Positions 25,835 through 34,718 of a DNA stretch of 64,000 nt are shown here, in pieces. The notes beneath the pieces are model-generated. The model was not told the DNA's origin, ran no database searches, and saw only the letters and a program-made list of their open reading frames with translations. Within the stretch, counting starts at the first letter, position 1. Every line of letters begins with the position of its first letter. The translations under genes were made by a program, and so were the position numbers. The DNA lies in NCBI RefSeq assembly GCF_000178835.2, contig NC_015275.1, positions 2,191,001 through 2,255,000 on the forward strand, in the 5' to 3' direction. Source of the DNA: Cellulosilyticum lentocellum DSM 5427. Lineage in GTDB: Bacteria > Bacillota > Clostridia > Lachnospirales > Cellulosilyticaceae.

Positions 25835-26389
25835 ATGAAACTTAATACAATTAATATTGCTCATGGTTGGATGTGCCAATATCTTAAAGCAGGAGATTTA
25901 TGTATAGATGCAACAGCAGGGAGAGGGCATGATACAGTTTTTTTATGTGAGTTAGTAGGTGATACAGGTAGAGTACTAGCTTTTGATATTCAAGAAGAAG
26001 CCGTGAATAGTACAAAGTTTCTTTTAAAAGAAAAAGGATTAAAAGCAGAAGTATACCTTGAAAGTCATACTCATATGGATCACTATGTGAAACCAGAGAC
26101 TGTAGATGGCATTGTATTTAATTTTGGTTATTTGCCAGGAGGAGATCATAGTATGAGTACGAAAGCTGATACGAGTAAGCTAGCTATTGAGAAGGGACTT
26201 GTATTACTCAAACGCCATGGTGTAATGAGTTTATGTATTTATCATGGTGGAGATACAGGGTTTGAGGAAAAAGAAGTTTTAATGACCTATTTAAAGAGTT
26301 TGGATGCAAAAGCTTATACAGTAGCTGTATGTGAACTGTATAACAAACCTAATCATCCACCATTAGCCGTACTTATTCAGAAACATTAA
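25835..26389 (+). CDS. mnmM: tRNA mnm5s2U34 methyltransferase MnmM (YtqB family)
   Basis: Class I SAM methyltransferase of 184 residues, formerly the rRNA-methylase-like YtqB family, shown to make the last methylation of mnm5(s2)U34 in tRNA of Gram-positive bacteria. Motifs: DATAGRGHDTVFL (SAM loop), AFDIQEEAV, FNFGYLPGGDHSM and NKPNHPPLAVLIQ, all characteristic. GGAGAGG precedes the ATG. A fumarylacetoacetase-family gene follows after 78 bp. Confidence 0.92.
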   Translation: MKLNTINIAHGWMCQYLKAGDLCIDATAGRGHDTVFLCELVGDTGRVLAFDIQEEAVNSTKFLLKEKGLKAEVYLESHTHMDHYVKPETVDGIVFNFGYLPGGDHSMSTKADTSKLAIEKGLVLLKRHGVMSLCIYHGGDTGFEEKEVLMTYLKSLDAKAYTVAVCELYNKPNHPPLAVLIQKH

Positions 26390-26467
26390 AAGTAAAACTT
26401 GATTTATATTCAGTTAATTTATAAAATAATTAAAAATAATGACAAGTTTTACATAGAGGAGAAGCAA

Positions 26468-27349
26468 ATGAAACTTTTAACTTTTAAATATGAGGGAAAA
26501 GAACAAATAGGTGTTTTGGCATACGATGGTATGAGTATTCATGCTTTAAGTGATTTAGGATTAAACTATGAAACGATGAATGATTTCATTACCCATGCTA
26601 CAGAGACAGAGTGGGTGTTACTAAAAGAAAAGACAAATCAAAAAATAGGAAAAATCCGTTTAAGTGAAATTGAAAAAAGACCTCCTATTCCGCAGCCTAA
26701 ACAAGATTTGATTTGTTTAGGGATTAACTATATGGCACATGCAGAAGAGTCAGCACGCTATAAGAAGGAGGCCTTTGGAGGAGAAAGAAATCATGCCGTT
26801 TATTTCTCTAAGAGAGTAAATGAAGCAGTAGCAGATGGCAATGATATTTTAAGTCATAGTGACATCGTAGACAGCTTAGATTATGAAGTGGAATTAGCAG
26901 TCATTATTAAAAAGGATGCTAAGAATGTGCAAAAAGAACAGGCCTATGACTATGTTTTAGGTTATACTATCATTAATGATGTAAGTGCTAGAAGCCTGCA
27001 AACAAGACATAAGCAGTGGTATTTTGGAAAAAGTTTAGATGGCTTTTTACCCATGGGACCTTGGATTGTGACAGCAGATGAAATACCTATGCCACCTAAA
27101 CTTAAGATTTGTTCTAAAGTTAATGGAGAGTTAAGACAAGATGCTAACACAGAATTACTTATTTTTGATATTGCACATGTTATTGCAGAGTTATCTCAAG
27201 GAATGACTTTAAAAGCAGGAACCATCATTGCCATGGGAACTCCAGCGGGTGTGGGTATGGGATTTGAACCGCCACGTTTTTTAAAACCAGGAGATATCGT
27301 AAGCTGTGAAATTGAAAAAATAGGGGTACTTACTAATACTATCAAATAA
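26468..27349 (+). CDS. Fumarylacetoacetate hydrolase family protein
   Basis: Metal-dependent hydrolase/decarboxylase/tautomerase fold, 293 residues. N-terminal FAH_N-like part, then the catalytic domain from about residue 75: LICLGINYMAHAEES, DYEVELAVII with the metal-binding glutamates, GYTIINDVSAR, KSLDGFLPMGPWIV, and IAMGTPAGVG. The FAH family includes 2-keto-3-deoxy acid dehydratases, acylpyruvases and oxaloacetate tautomerases, and the sequence does not decide among them. The start at 26468 follows GAGGAG. Likely co-transcribed with mnmM and the DUF1653 gene. Confidence 0.9.
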   Translation: MKLLTFKYEGKEQIGVLAYDGMSIHALSDLGLNYETMNDFITHATETEWVLLKEKTNQKIGKIRLSEIEKRPPIPQPKQDLICLGINYMAHAEESARYKKEAFGGERNHAVYFSKRVNEAVADGNDILSHSDIVDSLDYEVELAVIIKKDAKNVQKEQAYDYVLGYTIINDVSARSLQTRHKQWYFGKSLDGFLPMGPWIVTADEIPMPPKLKICSKVNGELRQDANTELLIFDIAHVIAELSQGMTLKAGTIIAMGTPAGVGMGFEPPRFLKPGDIVSCEIEKIGVLTNTIK

Positions 27350-27380
27350 ACTGAGATATATGGTGAGAAAGGTATGACAG

Positions 27381-27644
27381 ATGAGAGACATAACAAATCA
27401 AAAAGGAAAAATCTTCAGACATTTTAAAGGTGACTTATATTTATTTGTAGATTTAGTTAAGCACTCAGAAACAGGAGAAATACTAGTGCTTTATAAGGCG
27501 TTATATGGTGAGTGTGGTTTATTTGTAAGACCTTATTGTATGTTTTGTGAAGAAGTTCCTAAAGACCGCATTAATCCTACAGGACAAACTTATCGTTTTG
27601 AATGCTATGAAGTATCTAGTGTAAAAGTTGAAAGTAAATTATAA
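27381..27644 (+). CDS. DUF1653 domain protein
   Basis: Eighty-seven residues, nearly all one DUF1653 domain: FRHFKGDLYLFVDLVKHSETG, here with the conserved HFKG, KHSETGE, YKALYGE.GLFVRPYCMF. Family function is unknown; members are small single-domain proteins in many bacteria. It is the last gene of the mnmM group, and its stop codon is the beginning of the terminator stem. Confidence 0.88.
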   Translation: MRDITNQKGKIFRHFKGDLYLFVDLVKHSETGEILVLYKALYGECGLFVRPYCMFCEEVPKDRINPTGQTYRFECYEVSSVKVESKL

Positions 27645-27696
27645 ACAAGGAGTAGCTACAATAGTCAGAGATGACTATGATAGCTACTCCTTGTTT
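27643..27696 (+). terminator. Long terminator hairpin after the DUF1653 gene
   Basis: Outer stem of 16 bp (27643-27658 with 27681-27696), inner stem of 7 bp (27661-27667 with 27672-27678). T-rich 3' arm. Confidence 0.85.
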
Positions 27697-28061
27697 GTTA
27701 GTTAACTTTTAGAGGCATTTGGTATAAGAGTTTGTTTAATAGAAGTTCTCCTAAAGTTGACTATATTTTTGTAAAAGCTAGAAGTTTTAACACAAGTCAA
27801 AAAGTTAGAAGTGTCAAGAGAAAAATGAGAAATAAATAATAAAAAATTTCTCAGCTTTATTTTGAAAAAAGAAATCGAATCAAGGCTCATAAACTCGGCA
27901 TTAATCTTGTCAATACCCAAAATTTGTACACGATTTTAGGACAGGGTATACAATAGACAAAGACTATTAAAGATGATATATTTTTTAAAGTTAGATAGAC
28001 TTATGCGATAGGTCGTAACAAGCTTTTACTAGAAAATTACAGCATAAGGTAGGGTTAGAAA
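27697..28061. other. Gene-free leader region of the anaerobic ribonucleotide reductase operon
   Basis: AT-rich, 365 bp. A weak promoter candidate is TTGTAC at 27924-27929 with TATACA at 27947-27952 (17-nt spacing), about 100 nt upstream of nrdD. I found no convincing NrdR box (ACAC-ATATAT-GTGT type) and no riboswitch. Short protein-like frames around 27770-27950 are interrupted by stops and might be a decayed gene. Confidence 0.35.
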
Positions 28062-30182
28062 ATGAAAGTAATAAAAAGAGATGGGGAAGCGGTAGCTTTT
28101 GATGAAGGTAAAATTTATAGTGCTATTATAAAGGCCATGACTTATGGAAGTGGTATTGTAGATCAAGACATAGCAAGGAAAATCTCAATGGAAATAAAGA
28201 GCCTTGTTTCGAAATTGCCAGCGTCTCCTACTATATTTCAAATAGAAACATATGTTTACTTAAAGCTTATAGAGAATGGTCACGAGCTTACTGCAAAAGC
28301 CTATGAGGGCTATCGTGCGATTCAAGCTTTTAAACGAGAAACTAATACAACTGATCAAAGTATATTAGGTCTCATTGAAATGACAAATGAAGAGGTTATG
28401 AATGAGAACTCTAATAAAAATGCGATGATGGCAGCTACACAAAGAGATCTGATTGCAGGGGAAGTATCAAAAGATATTGCTAGGCGTAAAAAACTTCCTG
28501 CACGTATTGTACAAGCTCATGATGAAGGGGTACTCCACTTTCATGATATGGATTATTTTATGCAATCCATCTTTAACTGTTGTTTGATTAATATAAAAGA
28601 TATGTTAGATCATGGGACAGTTATTAATGGGCGTATGATTGAATCGCCTAAAAGTTTTCAAGTGGCTTGTACAGTAATGACTCAAATTATTGCTCAAGTG
28701 GCAAGTAGCCAATATGGTGGACAGTCTGTAGATATTAGGCACTTAGGACGCTATTTAAGAAGAAGCTATGAAAAATATGAGAGCATGTTGCAAGAGGTTG
28801 TGTCAGATAATCATGAGCGTCAGATAGCAGTTAATAAACTTTTACGTAAGGAATTAGAATCAGGTGTGCAAACGATTCAATACCAAATTAATACGTTAAT
28901 GACTACTAATGGACAAAGCCCATTTGTAACCTTGTTTTTAAATATAGAAGAAGATGATGAGTATGCCAAAGAGGTGGCAATGATTGTAGAAGAAATCCTC
29001 AAGCAGCGTTTAGAAGGCATTAAAAATGAAAAAGGTATTTATACAACGCCCACTTTCCCTAAACTGATTTATGTGCTTCATGAACATAATTGTCTAGAAG
29101 GTGGCAAATATGATTATGTGACAAATTTAGCAGCAGCATGTAGTGCTAAACGTTTATATCCCGACTATATTTCGGCCAAAGAAATGAAGAAGATTTATGA
29201 GGGCAATGTATTCTCATGTATGGGTTGTCGATCCTTCTTATCACCTTGGAAAGATGAAGAGGGGCACTATCAATTTGAAGGACGTTTCAATCAGGGAGTT
29301 GTCAGTTTGAATTTACCTCAAATAGGGATTGTTGCAGCTGGCGATGAAAATATTTTTTGGAAGCTCCTTGATAATCGCTTAAATCTTTGTTTTGAAGCGT
29401 TAATGTGCCGTCACGAAGCTTTGAAAGGTACTTTATCGGATGAATCACCTATTCACTGGCAACATGGCGCTATTGCAAGACTACAAAAAGGCCAAGTCAT
29501 TGACCCACTCTTAATGGATGGCTATTCCACTATTTCATTAGGCTACATTGGGCTTTATGAAGCAACGCTATTAATGACAGGCGTTTCACATACACAGTCA
29601 GAGGGCGAAGCTTTTGCTTTAAAAGTGATGCACAAGCTAAGAGAAGCTACAGACAGATGGAAAGCAGAAACAGGACTTGGCTTTGGCTTATATGGTAGTC
29701 CGGCAGAATCTTTATGTTATCGTTTTGCAAAAATAGATTATCAAAAATTTGGTGCTATTAAGGATGTCACAGATAAAGGTTATTACACCAATAGTTATCA
29801 TGTAGATGTCAGAGAAGAAATAGATGCATTCAGCAAGCTTAAATTTGAAAGTCAATTTCAGCCGATATCTACTGGAGGATGTATTTCTTATATTGAAATG
29901 CCACCGATGGGGCATAATTTGGAAGCTATTAAACAAATTATTCATTATATTTACCATAACATTCAATATGCAGAGTTTAATACCAAGTCAGATTGCTGTC
30001 ACGAATGCCTGTATGAAGGGGAAATGATTGTGACCGATGCATTAGAATGGGAGTGTCCACAATGTCATAATAAAGACCAGAGTAAGATGAATGTTATAAG
30101 GCGTACTTGTGGTTACTTAGGAGGGAATTATTGGAATAAAGGAAAGACACAAGAAATTAAAAATCGTGTCTTACATTTATAG
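28062..30182 (+). CDS. nrdD: Anaerobic ribonucleoside-triphosphate reductase, copy 1
   Basis: Oxygen-sensitive glycyl-radical enzyme (class III) of 706 residues that reduces NTPs to dNTPs. Residues 1-90 are an ATP cone for allosteric control (MKVIKRDGEAVAFDEGKI). The active-site cysteines lie in FSCMGCRSFLSPW (C386, C389). The C-terminus has a zinc site CHEC ... CPQC (C646, C649, C665, C668) and the radical loop RRTCGYLG with G684. An additional cysteine, C645, sits beside the zinc site and is Tyr in copy 2. First gene of the nrdD-nrdG-dut-nrdD operon. Confidence 0.97.
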   Translation: MKVIKRDGEAVAFDEGKIYSAIIKAMTYGSGIVDQDIARKISMEIKSLVSKLPASPTIFQIETYVYLKLIENGHELTAKAYEGYRAIQAFKRETNTTDQSILGLIEMTNEEVMNENSNKNAMMAATQRDLIAGEVSKDIARRKKLPARIVQAHDEGVLHFHDMDYFMQSIFNCCLINIKDMLDHGTVINGRMIESPKSFQVACTVMTQIIAQVASSQYGGQSVDIRHLGRYLRRSYEKYESMLQEVVSDNHERQIAVNKLLRKELESGVQTIQYQINTLMTTNGQSPFVTLFLNIEEDDEYAKEVAMIVEEILKQRLEGIKNEKGIYTTPTFPKLIYVLHEHNCLEGGKYDYVTNLAAACSAKRLYPDYISAKEMKKIYEGNVFSCMGCRSFLSPWKDEEGHYQFEGRFNQGVVSLNLPQIGIVAAGDENIFWKLLDNRLNLCFEALMCRHEALKGTLSDESPIHWQHGAIARLQKGQVIDPLLMDGYSTISLGYIGLYEATLLMTGVSHTQSEGEAFALKVMHKLREATDRWKAETGLGFGLYGSPAESLCYRFAKIDYQKFGAIKDVTDKGYYTNSYHVDVREEIDAFSKLKFESQFQPISTGGCISYIEMPPMGHNLEAIKQIIHYIYHNIQYAEFNTKSDCCHECLYEGEMIVTDALEWECPQCHNKDQSKMNVIRRTCGYLGGNYWNKGKTQEIKNRVLHL

Positions 30183-30206
30183 ATTAAGAAAGAAGGCGTA
30201 ATAAAA

Positions 30207-30716
30207 ATGTACTATGCACAAATGAGAAAATTTGATGTAGCCAACGGCGTTGGTATCAGGTCGACACTTTTTGTATCTGGATGTCGTCATCAGTGTAAAG
30301 GATGTTTTAATGAGGCCTATCAAGATTTTCATTATGGACATGCATGGGATGAAAAAGCAGAAGCTACTTTTATGAACTATTTAAACGATCCTAATGTACA
30401 TGGTGTTACTTTTCTTGGAGGAGAACCCATGGAACAAATAGAGGATGAGGACTTCTTAAACCTACTTAAACGTATTAAGCGAGAAACGAATCATTCGATT
30501 TGGATTTATTCTGGTTATACTTATGAGGCAATTATAACGCATTCTAAGCGCTTAGCGCTTTTGAAATGGTGCGATGTACTTGTAGATGGCCCTTATATAG
30601 AGTCTCTTAAAGATTTAACACTTAGATTTAGAGGAAGTAGCAATCAACGTATTATAGATGTAAAAGCCTCGCTTGCCTCAGAAAAAGTAGTATTATATGA
30701 ACTATCCTACAAGTAG
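30207..30716 (+). CDS. nrdG: Anaerobic ribonucleotide reductase activating protein
   Basis: Radical SAM activase of 169 residues that places the glycyl radical on NrdD. Cluster motif CRHQCKGC gives C26, C30 and C33; FLGGEPM is the SAM-binding GGE motif. Short, as usual for NrdG. It starts 24 bp after copy 1 of nrdD; it is the only activase gene in view, so it probably serves both reductases. Confidence 0.97.
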   Translation: MYYAQMRKFDVANGVGIRSTLFVSGCRHQCKGCFNEAYQDFHYGHAWDEKAEATFMNYLNDPNVHGVTFLGGEPMEQIEDEDFLNLLKRIKRETNHSIWIYSGYTYEAIITHSKRLALLKWCDVLVDGPYIESLKDLTLRFRGSSNQRIIDVKASLASEKVVLYELSYK

Positions 30717-30789
30717 TCATAAAAATCTAAAAGCCTTGCATAAAAAATAAATAAAAATGAAAATAAGATGAAGTTAAAGGAGCAGAAAA

Positions 30790-31287
30790 ATGAATGAACA
30801 ACAAATTTATTTTGCAAAAGTGAAAGAAAATGCTATTATTCCTTCAAAAAGAGTAGAAGATGGGGCATTTGATATTTATGCATGTTTTGAAGAAGACTAT
30901 AAAGTGATTGAGCCTCATGAAACATTGCTTGTTCCTACAGGGCTTGCATCTGCTTTTTCCACTGATTACGTAGCTATTTTAAAAGAACGAGGTTCAACAG
31001 GAACAAAAGGGATGGGGCAAAGAGCAGGTGTAGTTGATTCAGGATATCGTGGTGAATGGTTTATTCCTATTACGAATCATAATAGTAAGCCACTTGTTAT
31101 TATGAAAGAAGATTATAAAGATCAAGCAGCTTTTAAAGATGCTATTATTTATCCTTATGAGAAAGCGCTTAGTCAATGTATTATGGTACGTGTACCTCAG
31201 CTTTCTATTACAGAAATTAGCTATGAAGAATTATTAAAATTTGAATCTGAAAGAGGCACAGGTCGCTTGGGTTCTTCTGGAAAATAA
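30790..31287 (+). CDS. dut: dUTP diphosphatase-family protein
   Basis: Trimeric dUTPase fold of 165 residues, hydrolysing dUTP to dUMP and PPi. Motif 1 DGAFDIYA, motif 2 ERGSTGTKGM, motif 3 GVVDSGYRGEW with the uracil-contact loop, motif 4 KALSQCIMV, and the P-loop-like motif 5 RGTGRLGSSGK. Motif 2 is unusual (ERGSTG rather than RSGLA), as in a clostridial subgroup, so dCTP or another nucleotide cannot be excluded. It sits between nrdG and the second nrdD, a logical place for dNTP pool control. AAAGGAG precedes the ATG. Confidence 0.88.
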   Translation: MNEQQIYFAKVKENAIIPSKRVEDGAFDIYACFEEDYKVIEPHETLLVPTGLASAFSTDYVAILKERGSTGTKGMGQRAGVVDSGYRGEWFIPITNHNSKPLVIMKEDYKDQAAFKDAIIYPYEKALSQCIMVRVPQLSITEISYEELLKFESERGTGRLGSSGK

Positions 31288-31341
31288 AGCTTAAGTATAA
31301 AGTAAAATGAATATATATAGAGAAGATGGGGAGGCATAGGC

Positions 31342-33462
31342 ATGGAAGTAGTAAAGAGAGATGGGATGAGTGTTGCATTTAACGAAAGAAAGATCTACGA
31401 AGCCATTATCAAAGCTATGAAATATGGTAGTGGGATTGTAGATGAAGGTATTGCGGAGAAGATTGCCAACGAAATTAAAGGGATTTTTGAAAAGTCTAAT
31501 AGTAAACCTACCATTTTTCAAATAGAAACTTATGTTTATTTAAAGCTAATTGAAAATGGACACGAGTTAACAGCGAAAGCGTATGAAGGATACCGAGCTA
31601 TACAAGCCTTTAAACGAGAAACTAATACGACAGACCACAGTATTTTAAGTCTTATAGAGTTAAGTAACGAAGAGGTTATGAGAGAAAATTCTAATAAAAA
31701 TGCCATGATGGCTTCAACGCAAAGAGACTTAATTGCAGGAGAAGTATCTAAGGATATTTCAAGAAGAAAGAAACTTCCAGCACGTATTGTGCAAGCTCAT
31801 GACGAAGGAATTCTGCATTTTCATGATATGGATTATTTTATGCAATCTATTTTTAACTGTTGTTTAATTAATATAGGGGATATGTTAGATTATGGAACAG
31901 TCATAAATAAGCGTATGATTGAGTCGCCAAAAAGTTTTCAAGTAGCTTGTACGGTTATGACTCAAATTATTGCACAAGTAGCTAGTAATCAGTATGGCGG
32001 ACAATCTGTAGATATTAGGCATTTAGGTAAGTATTTAAGAAAAAGTAAAGAGAAGTACATCAAGTTAGTGGCTAATAGTGTAGAGGATGAAAAAACACGA
32101 GAGGAGCTTGCAAAGGTTCTTCTTCAAAAAGAATTAGAAGCAGGGGTGCAAACCATTCAATATCAAATTAATACGTTAATGACAACAAATGGTCAAAGCC
32201 CATTTGTAACCTTGTTTTTAAATATAGAAGAAGATGATGAGTATGTAGAAGAAGTAGCTGAGATTGTCAAAGAAATTCTTAAACAACGTTTACAAGGTAT
32301 TAAAAATGAAAAAGGAGTCTTTACGACACCTGCTTTTCCAAAGCTTATTTATGTTCTTCATGAGCATAACCACTTAGCCGGAGGAACATACGATGAAGTA
32401 ACTGAATTAGCCGTTAAATGTAGTGCTAAGCGTCTTTATCCAGATTACATATCTGCTAAAGAAATGAAAAAGATTTATGAAGGTAATGTATTTTCATGTA
32501 TGGGCTGTCGTTCATTTTTATCACCTTGGAAAGATGAAAATGGAGAATATAAGTTTGAAGGACGTTTTAATCAAGGGGTTGTCAGTCTAAATCTTCCTCA
32601 AATTGGAATAGTAGCAGAAAAAGATAAAGAACGTTTTTGGGAGTTATTAGATAATCGTTTAAACTTATGCTTTGAGGCATTAATGTGCCGTCATGAAGCT
32701 TTAAAAGGAACATTGTCAGATGAATCTCCTGTGCACTGGCAACATGGCGCTATTGCAAGATTAGGGCAAGGTGAGGTAATCGATCCACTACTTATGAATG
32801 GCTATTCAACCATATCTTTGGGCTATATAGGACTTTATGAAGTAACCAAATTAATGACAGGTGTTTCGCATACACAGCCAGAAGGTGAAGCTTTTGCTCT
32901 AGAGGTCATGCATAAGTTAAGATCAGCTACAGATAGATGGAAAGCTGAAACAGGGCTTGGTTTTGGTTTGTATGGTAGTCCTGCTGAATCCTTATGTTAT
33001 CGTTTTGCTAAAATAGACCGAGCTAAATTTGGTGAAATAGAAGATATAACAGATAAAGGCTATTATACTAATAGCTATCATGTAGATGTGCGAGAAGAGA
33101 TAGATGCTTTTAGTAAGCTTAAATTTGAAAGCAAGTTCCAACCTATTTCTAGTGGAGGATGTATTTCTTATATTGAAATTCCCAATATGAGTCATAATTT
33201 AGAAGCTTTAAGACAGATGATTCCTTTTATTTATGACAATATTCAATATGCAGAGTTTAATACGAAATCCGATTACTGTCATATATGTGGCTATGAAGGT
33301 GAAATTACCATTAATGATGATTTAGAATGGGAATGTCCTAACTGCCATAATAAGGATCAAAATCGTATGAATGTCATTAGACGTACCTGTGGTTATCTAG
33401 GAGATAATTTCTGGAATAAGGGAAAAACACAAGAAATTAAAAGTCGTGTGTTGCATTTATAA
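31342..33462 (+). CDS. nrdD: Anaerobic ribonucleoside-triphosphate reductase, copy 2
   Basis: Second full-length class III reductase, also 706 residues, collinear with copy 1 and with most residues identical. The ATP cone (MEVVKRDGMSVAFNERKI), active site FSCMGCRSFLSPW, zinc site CHIC ... CPNC and radical loop RRTCGYLG are all intact. Differences cluster in the ATP cone, in the region around residues 235-260, and in the zinc-site neighbourhood. Many codons differ synonymously, so this is an old duplication under selection and not an assembly error. Last gene of the operon, ended by a strong terminator. Confidence 0.96.
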   Translation: MEVVKRDGMSVAFNERKIYEAIIKAMKYGSGIVDEGIAEKIANEIKGIFEKSNSKPTIFQIETYVYLKLIENGHELTAKAYEGYRAIQAFKRETNTTDHSILSLIELSNEEVMRENSNKNAMMASTQRDLIAGEVSKDISRRKKLPARIVQAHDEGILHFHDMDYFMQSIFNCCLINIGDMLDYGTVINKRMIESPKSFQVACTVMTQIIAQVASNQYGGQSVDIRHLGKYLRKSKEKYIKLVANSVEDEKTREELAKVLLQKELEAGVQTIQYQINTLMTTNGQSPFVTLFLNIEEDDEYVEEVAEIVKEILKQRLQGIKNEKGVFTTPAFPKLIYVLHEHNHLAGGTYDEVTELAVKCSAKRLYPDYISAKEMKKIYEGNVFSCMGCRSFLSPWKDENGEYKFEGRFNQGVVSLNLPQIGIVAEKDKERFWELLDNRLNLCFEALMCRHEALKGTLSDESPVHWQHGAIARLGQGEVIDPLLMNGYSTISLGYIGLYEVTKLMTGVSHTQPEGEAFALEVMHKLRSATDRWKAETGLGFGLYGSPAESLCYRFAKIDRAKFGEIEDITDKGYYTNSYHVDVREEIDAFSKLKFESKFQPISSGGCISYIEIPNMSHNLEALRQMIPFIYDNIQYAEFNTKSDYCHICGYEGEITINDDLEWECPNCHNKDQNRMNVIRRTCGYLGDNFWNKGKTQEIKSRVLHL

Positions 33463-33470
33463 ATCTATTG

Positions 33471-33505
33471 AAGAAAAGAAGACCTGAAAAAGGTCTTCTT
33501 TTCTT
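33471..33505 (+). terminator. Terminator of the nrd operon
   Basis: A perfect 15-bp stem, 33471-33485 with 33491-33505, loop GAAAA, T-rich 3' arm. Confidence 0.92.
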
Positions 33506-33608
33506 TGTTATTATTAAGGAGCTTGTCTGACAAATGGATAACTTGTTCTATAAAGTCTAGAAAGTGAATATAAACATATTAAGCGTAAGTTTTTAGAGGA
33601 GGCTTAAT

Positions 33609-34718
33609 ATGAGTGATAGTATTGATGTATGTGTAAGCTTTGATACAACAGGTTCTATGTATCCTTGCTTAACGCAGGTAAGACGTTACATAGGAGAGAT
33701 AGTGCGGAAACTTTTTAAAGATATTCCAGACCTAAGAATAGCTATCATTGCCCATGGGGATTATTGTGACGAAGGTAATCCTTATACGGTTCAAATGCTA
33801 GATTTTTCTAAGGATGAAGAGAAGATAAAAAACTTTGTAACTCAAGTAGCACCTACTTACGGAGGAGATGCACCAGAATGCTATGAGCTTGTACTACGTG
33901 AGGCACGTACATCATTAAGTTGGGAGTCCGGCCGCGGGAAAGCACTTATTATTATTGGCGATGATGTACCACATGGTCCAAATGAAAAACAAAATAAGCA
34001 AAAGATTAATTGGAGAAATGAATTGGGACTTCTTCTAGAAGCAGGTATTCATGTTTATGGTGTGCATGCAATGCCAGGAATTCGTAAGCATTCAAGAGCC
34101 TTTTATGAGGAAATAGCATATCAAACAGGGGGCTTTTATTTGACTTTAGATCAGTTTGCTAATGTGACATCACTTCTTATGGCGATTTGTTATCAGCAAG
34201 AAGGAGAAGCGCAGTTGAAGCTTTTTGAAGAACAACTTAAAGAAAAAGGTAAGCTGAACTATAATCTGAAAAATTGTATTGCTAAACTGCAAAACGAAAC
34301 ATTAACTGAATATCAAAGCAATGATGCTCTTATTCCTGTTCCAGAAGGGCGTTTTCAAGAGCTTTTTGTAGAGAAAGAAATGAGTATTAAAGCGTTTATT
34401 TTAGAACAAGGTGCTAGTTTTAGAGTAGGAAGAGGATTTTATGAATTAACAAAAAGTGAAAAAGTAGGCAGGCAAAAAGAAATCCTATTAGTAGAAAGAG
34501 AAACAGGAAAAATTTTTAATGGCTCACAAGTGAGAGATATTTTAGGATTAAGTAGTCAGATTAAAGAAAAGGGACATAATGAAACTTTAAAAGCTGTACA
34601 TTTAGACAAATATAAAGTGTTTATTCAATCAACATCATATAATAGAAAATTAATGGCTAACACCTCTTTACTCTATGAAGTAGAAGACTGGGATAAAGGA
34701 GGGGAGGTAAGGCTATGA
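33609..34718 (+). CDS. von Willebrand factor A domain protein with intact MIDAS (first of pair)
   Basis: Cytosolic protein of 369 residues, no signal peptide. The vWA domain fills residues 5-200: strand 1 with the metal site SFDTTGSM (D12, T14, S16), RIAIIAHGDYCDEG, APTYGGDAPECYEL and LIIIGDDVPHGP, then TGGFYLTLDQFANV. Residues 210-369 are an alpha/beta tail with no recognised domain. vWA domains with MIDAS bind partner proteins through a divalent metal. The stop codon overlaps the start of the second vWA gene (ATGA), so the two are translationally coupled. AGAGGAGG precedes the ATG. Role unknown. Confidence 0.8.
   Translation: MSDSIDVCVSFDTTGSMYPCLTQVRRYIGEIVRKLFKDIPDLRIAIIAHGDYCDEGNPYTVQMLDFSKDEEKIKNFVTQVAPTYGGDAPECYELVLREARTSLSWESGRGKALIIIGDDVPHGPNEKQNKQKINWRNELGLLLEAGIHVYGVHAMPGIRKHSRAFYEEIAYQTGGFYLTLDQFANVTSLLMAICYQQEGEAQLKLFEEQLKEKGKLNYNLKNCIAKLQNETLTEYQSNDALIPVPEGRFQELFVEKEMSIKAFILEQGASFRVGRGFYELTKSEKVGRQKEILLVERETGKIFNGSQVRDILGLSSQIKEKGHNETLKAVHLDKYKVFIQSTSYNRKLMANTSLLYEVEDWDKGGEVRL

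Noticed and set aside
27697-28061. NrdR boxes or a riboswitch ahead of nrdD
   Set aside because: No pair of sites near the NrdR consensus and no known aptamer core could be found by eye.
28062-33462. Duplicated nrdD as an assembly artefact
   Set aside because: The copies differ at many synonymous sites and at clustered amino acid positions, and different genes lie between them.
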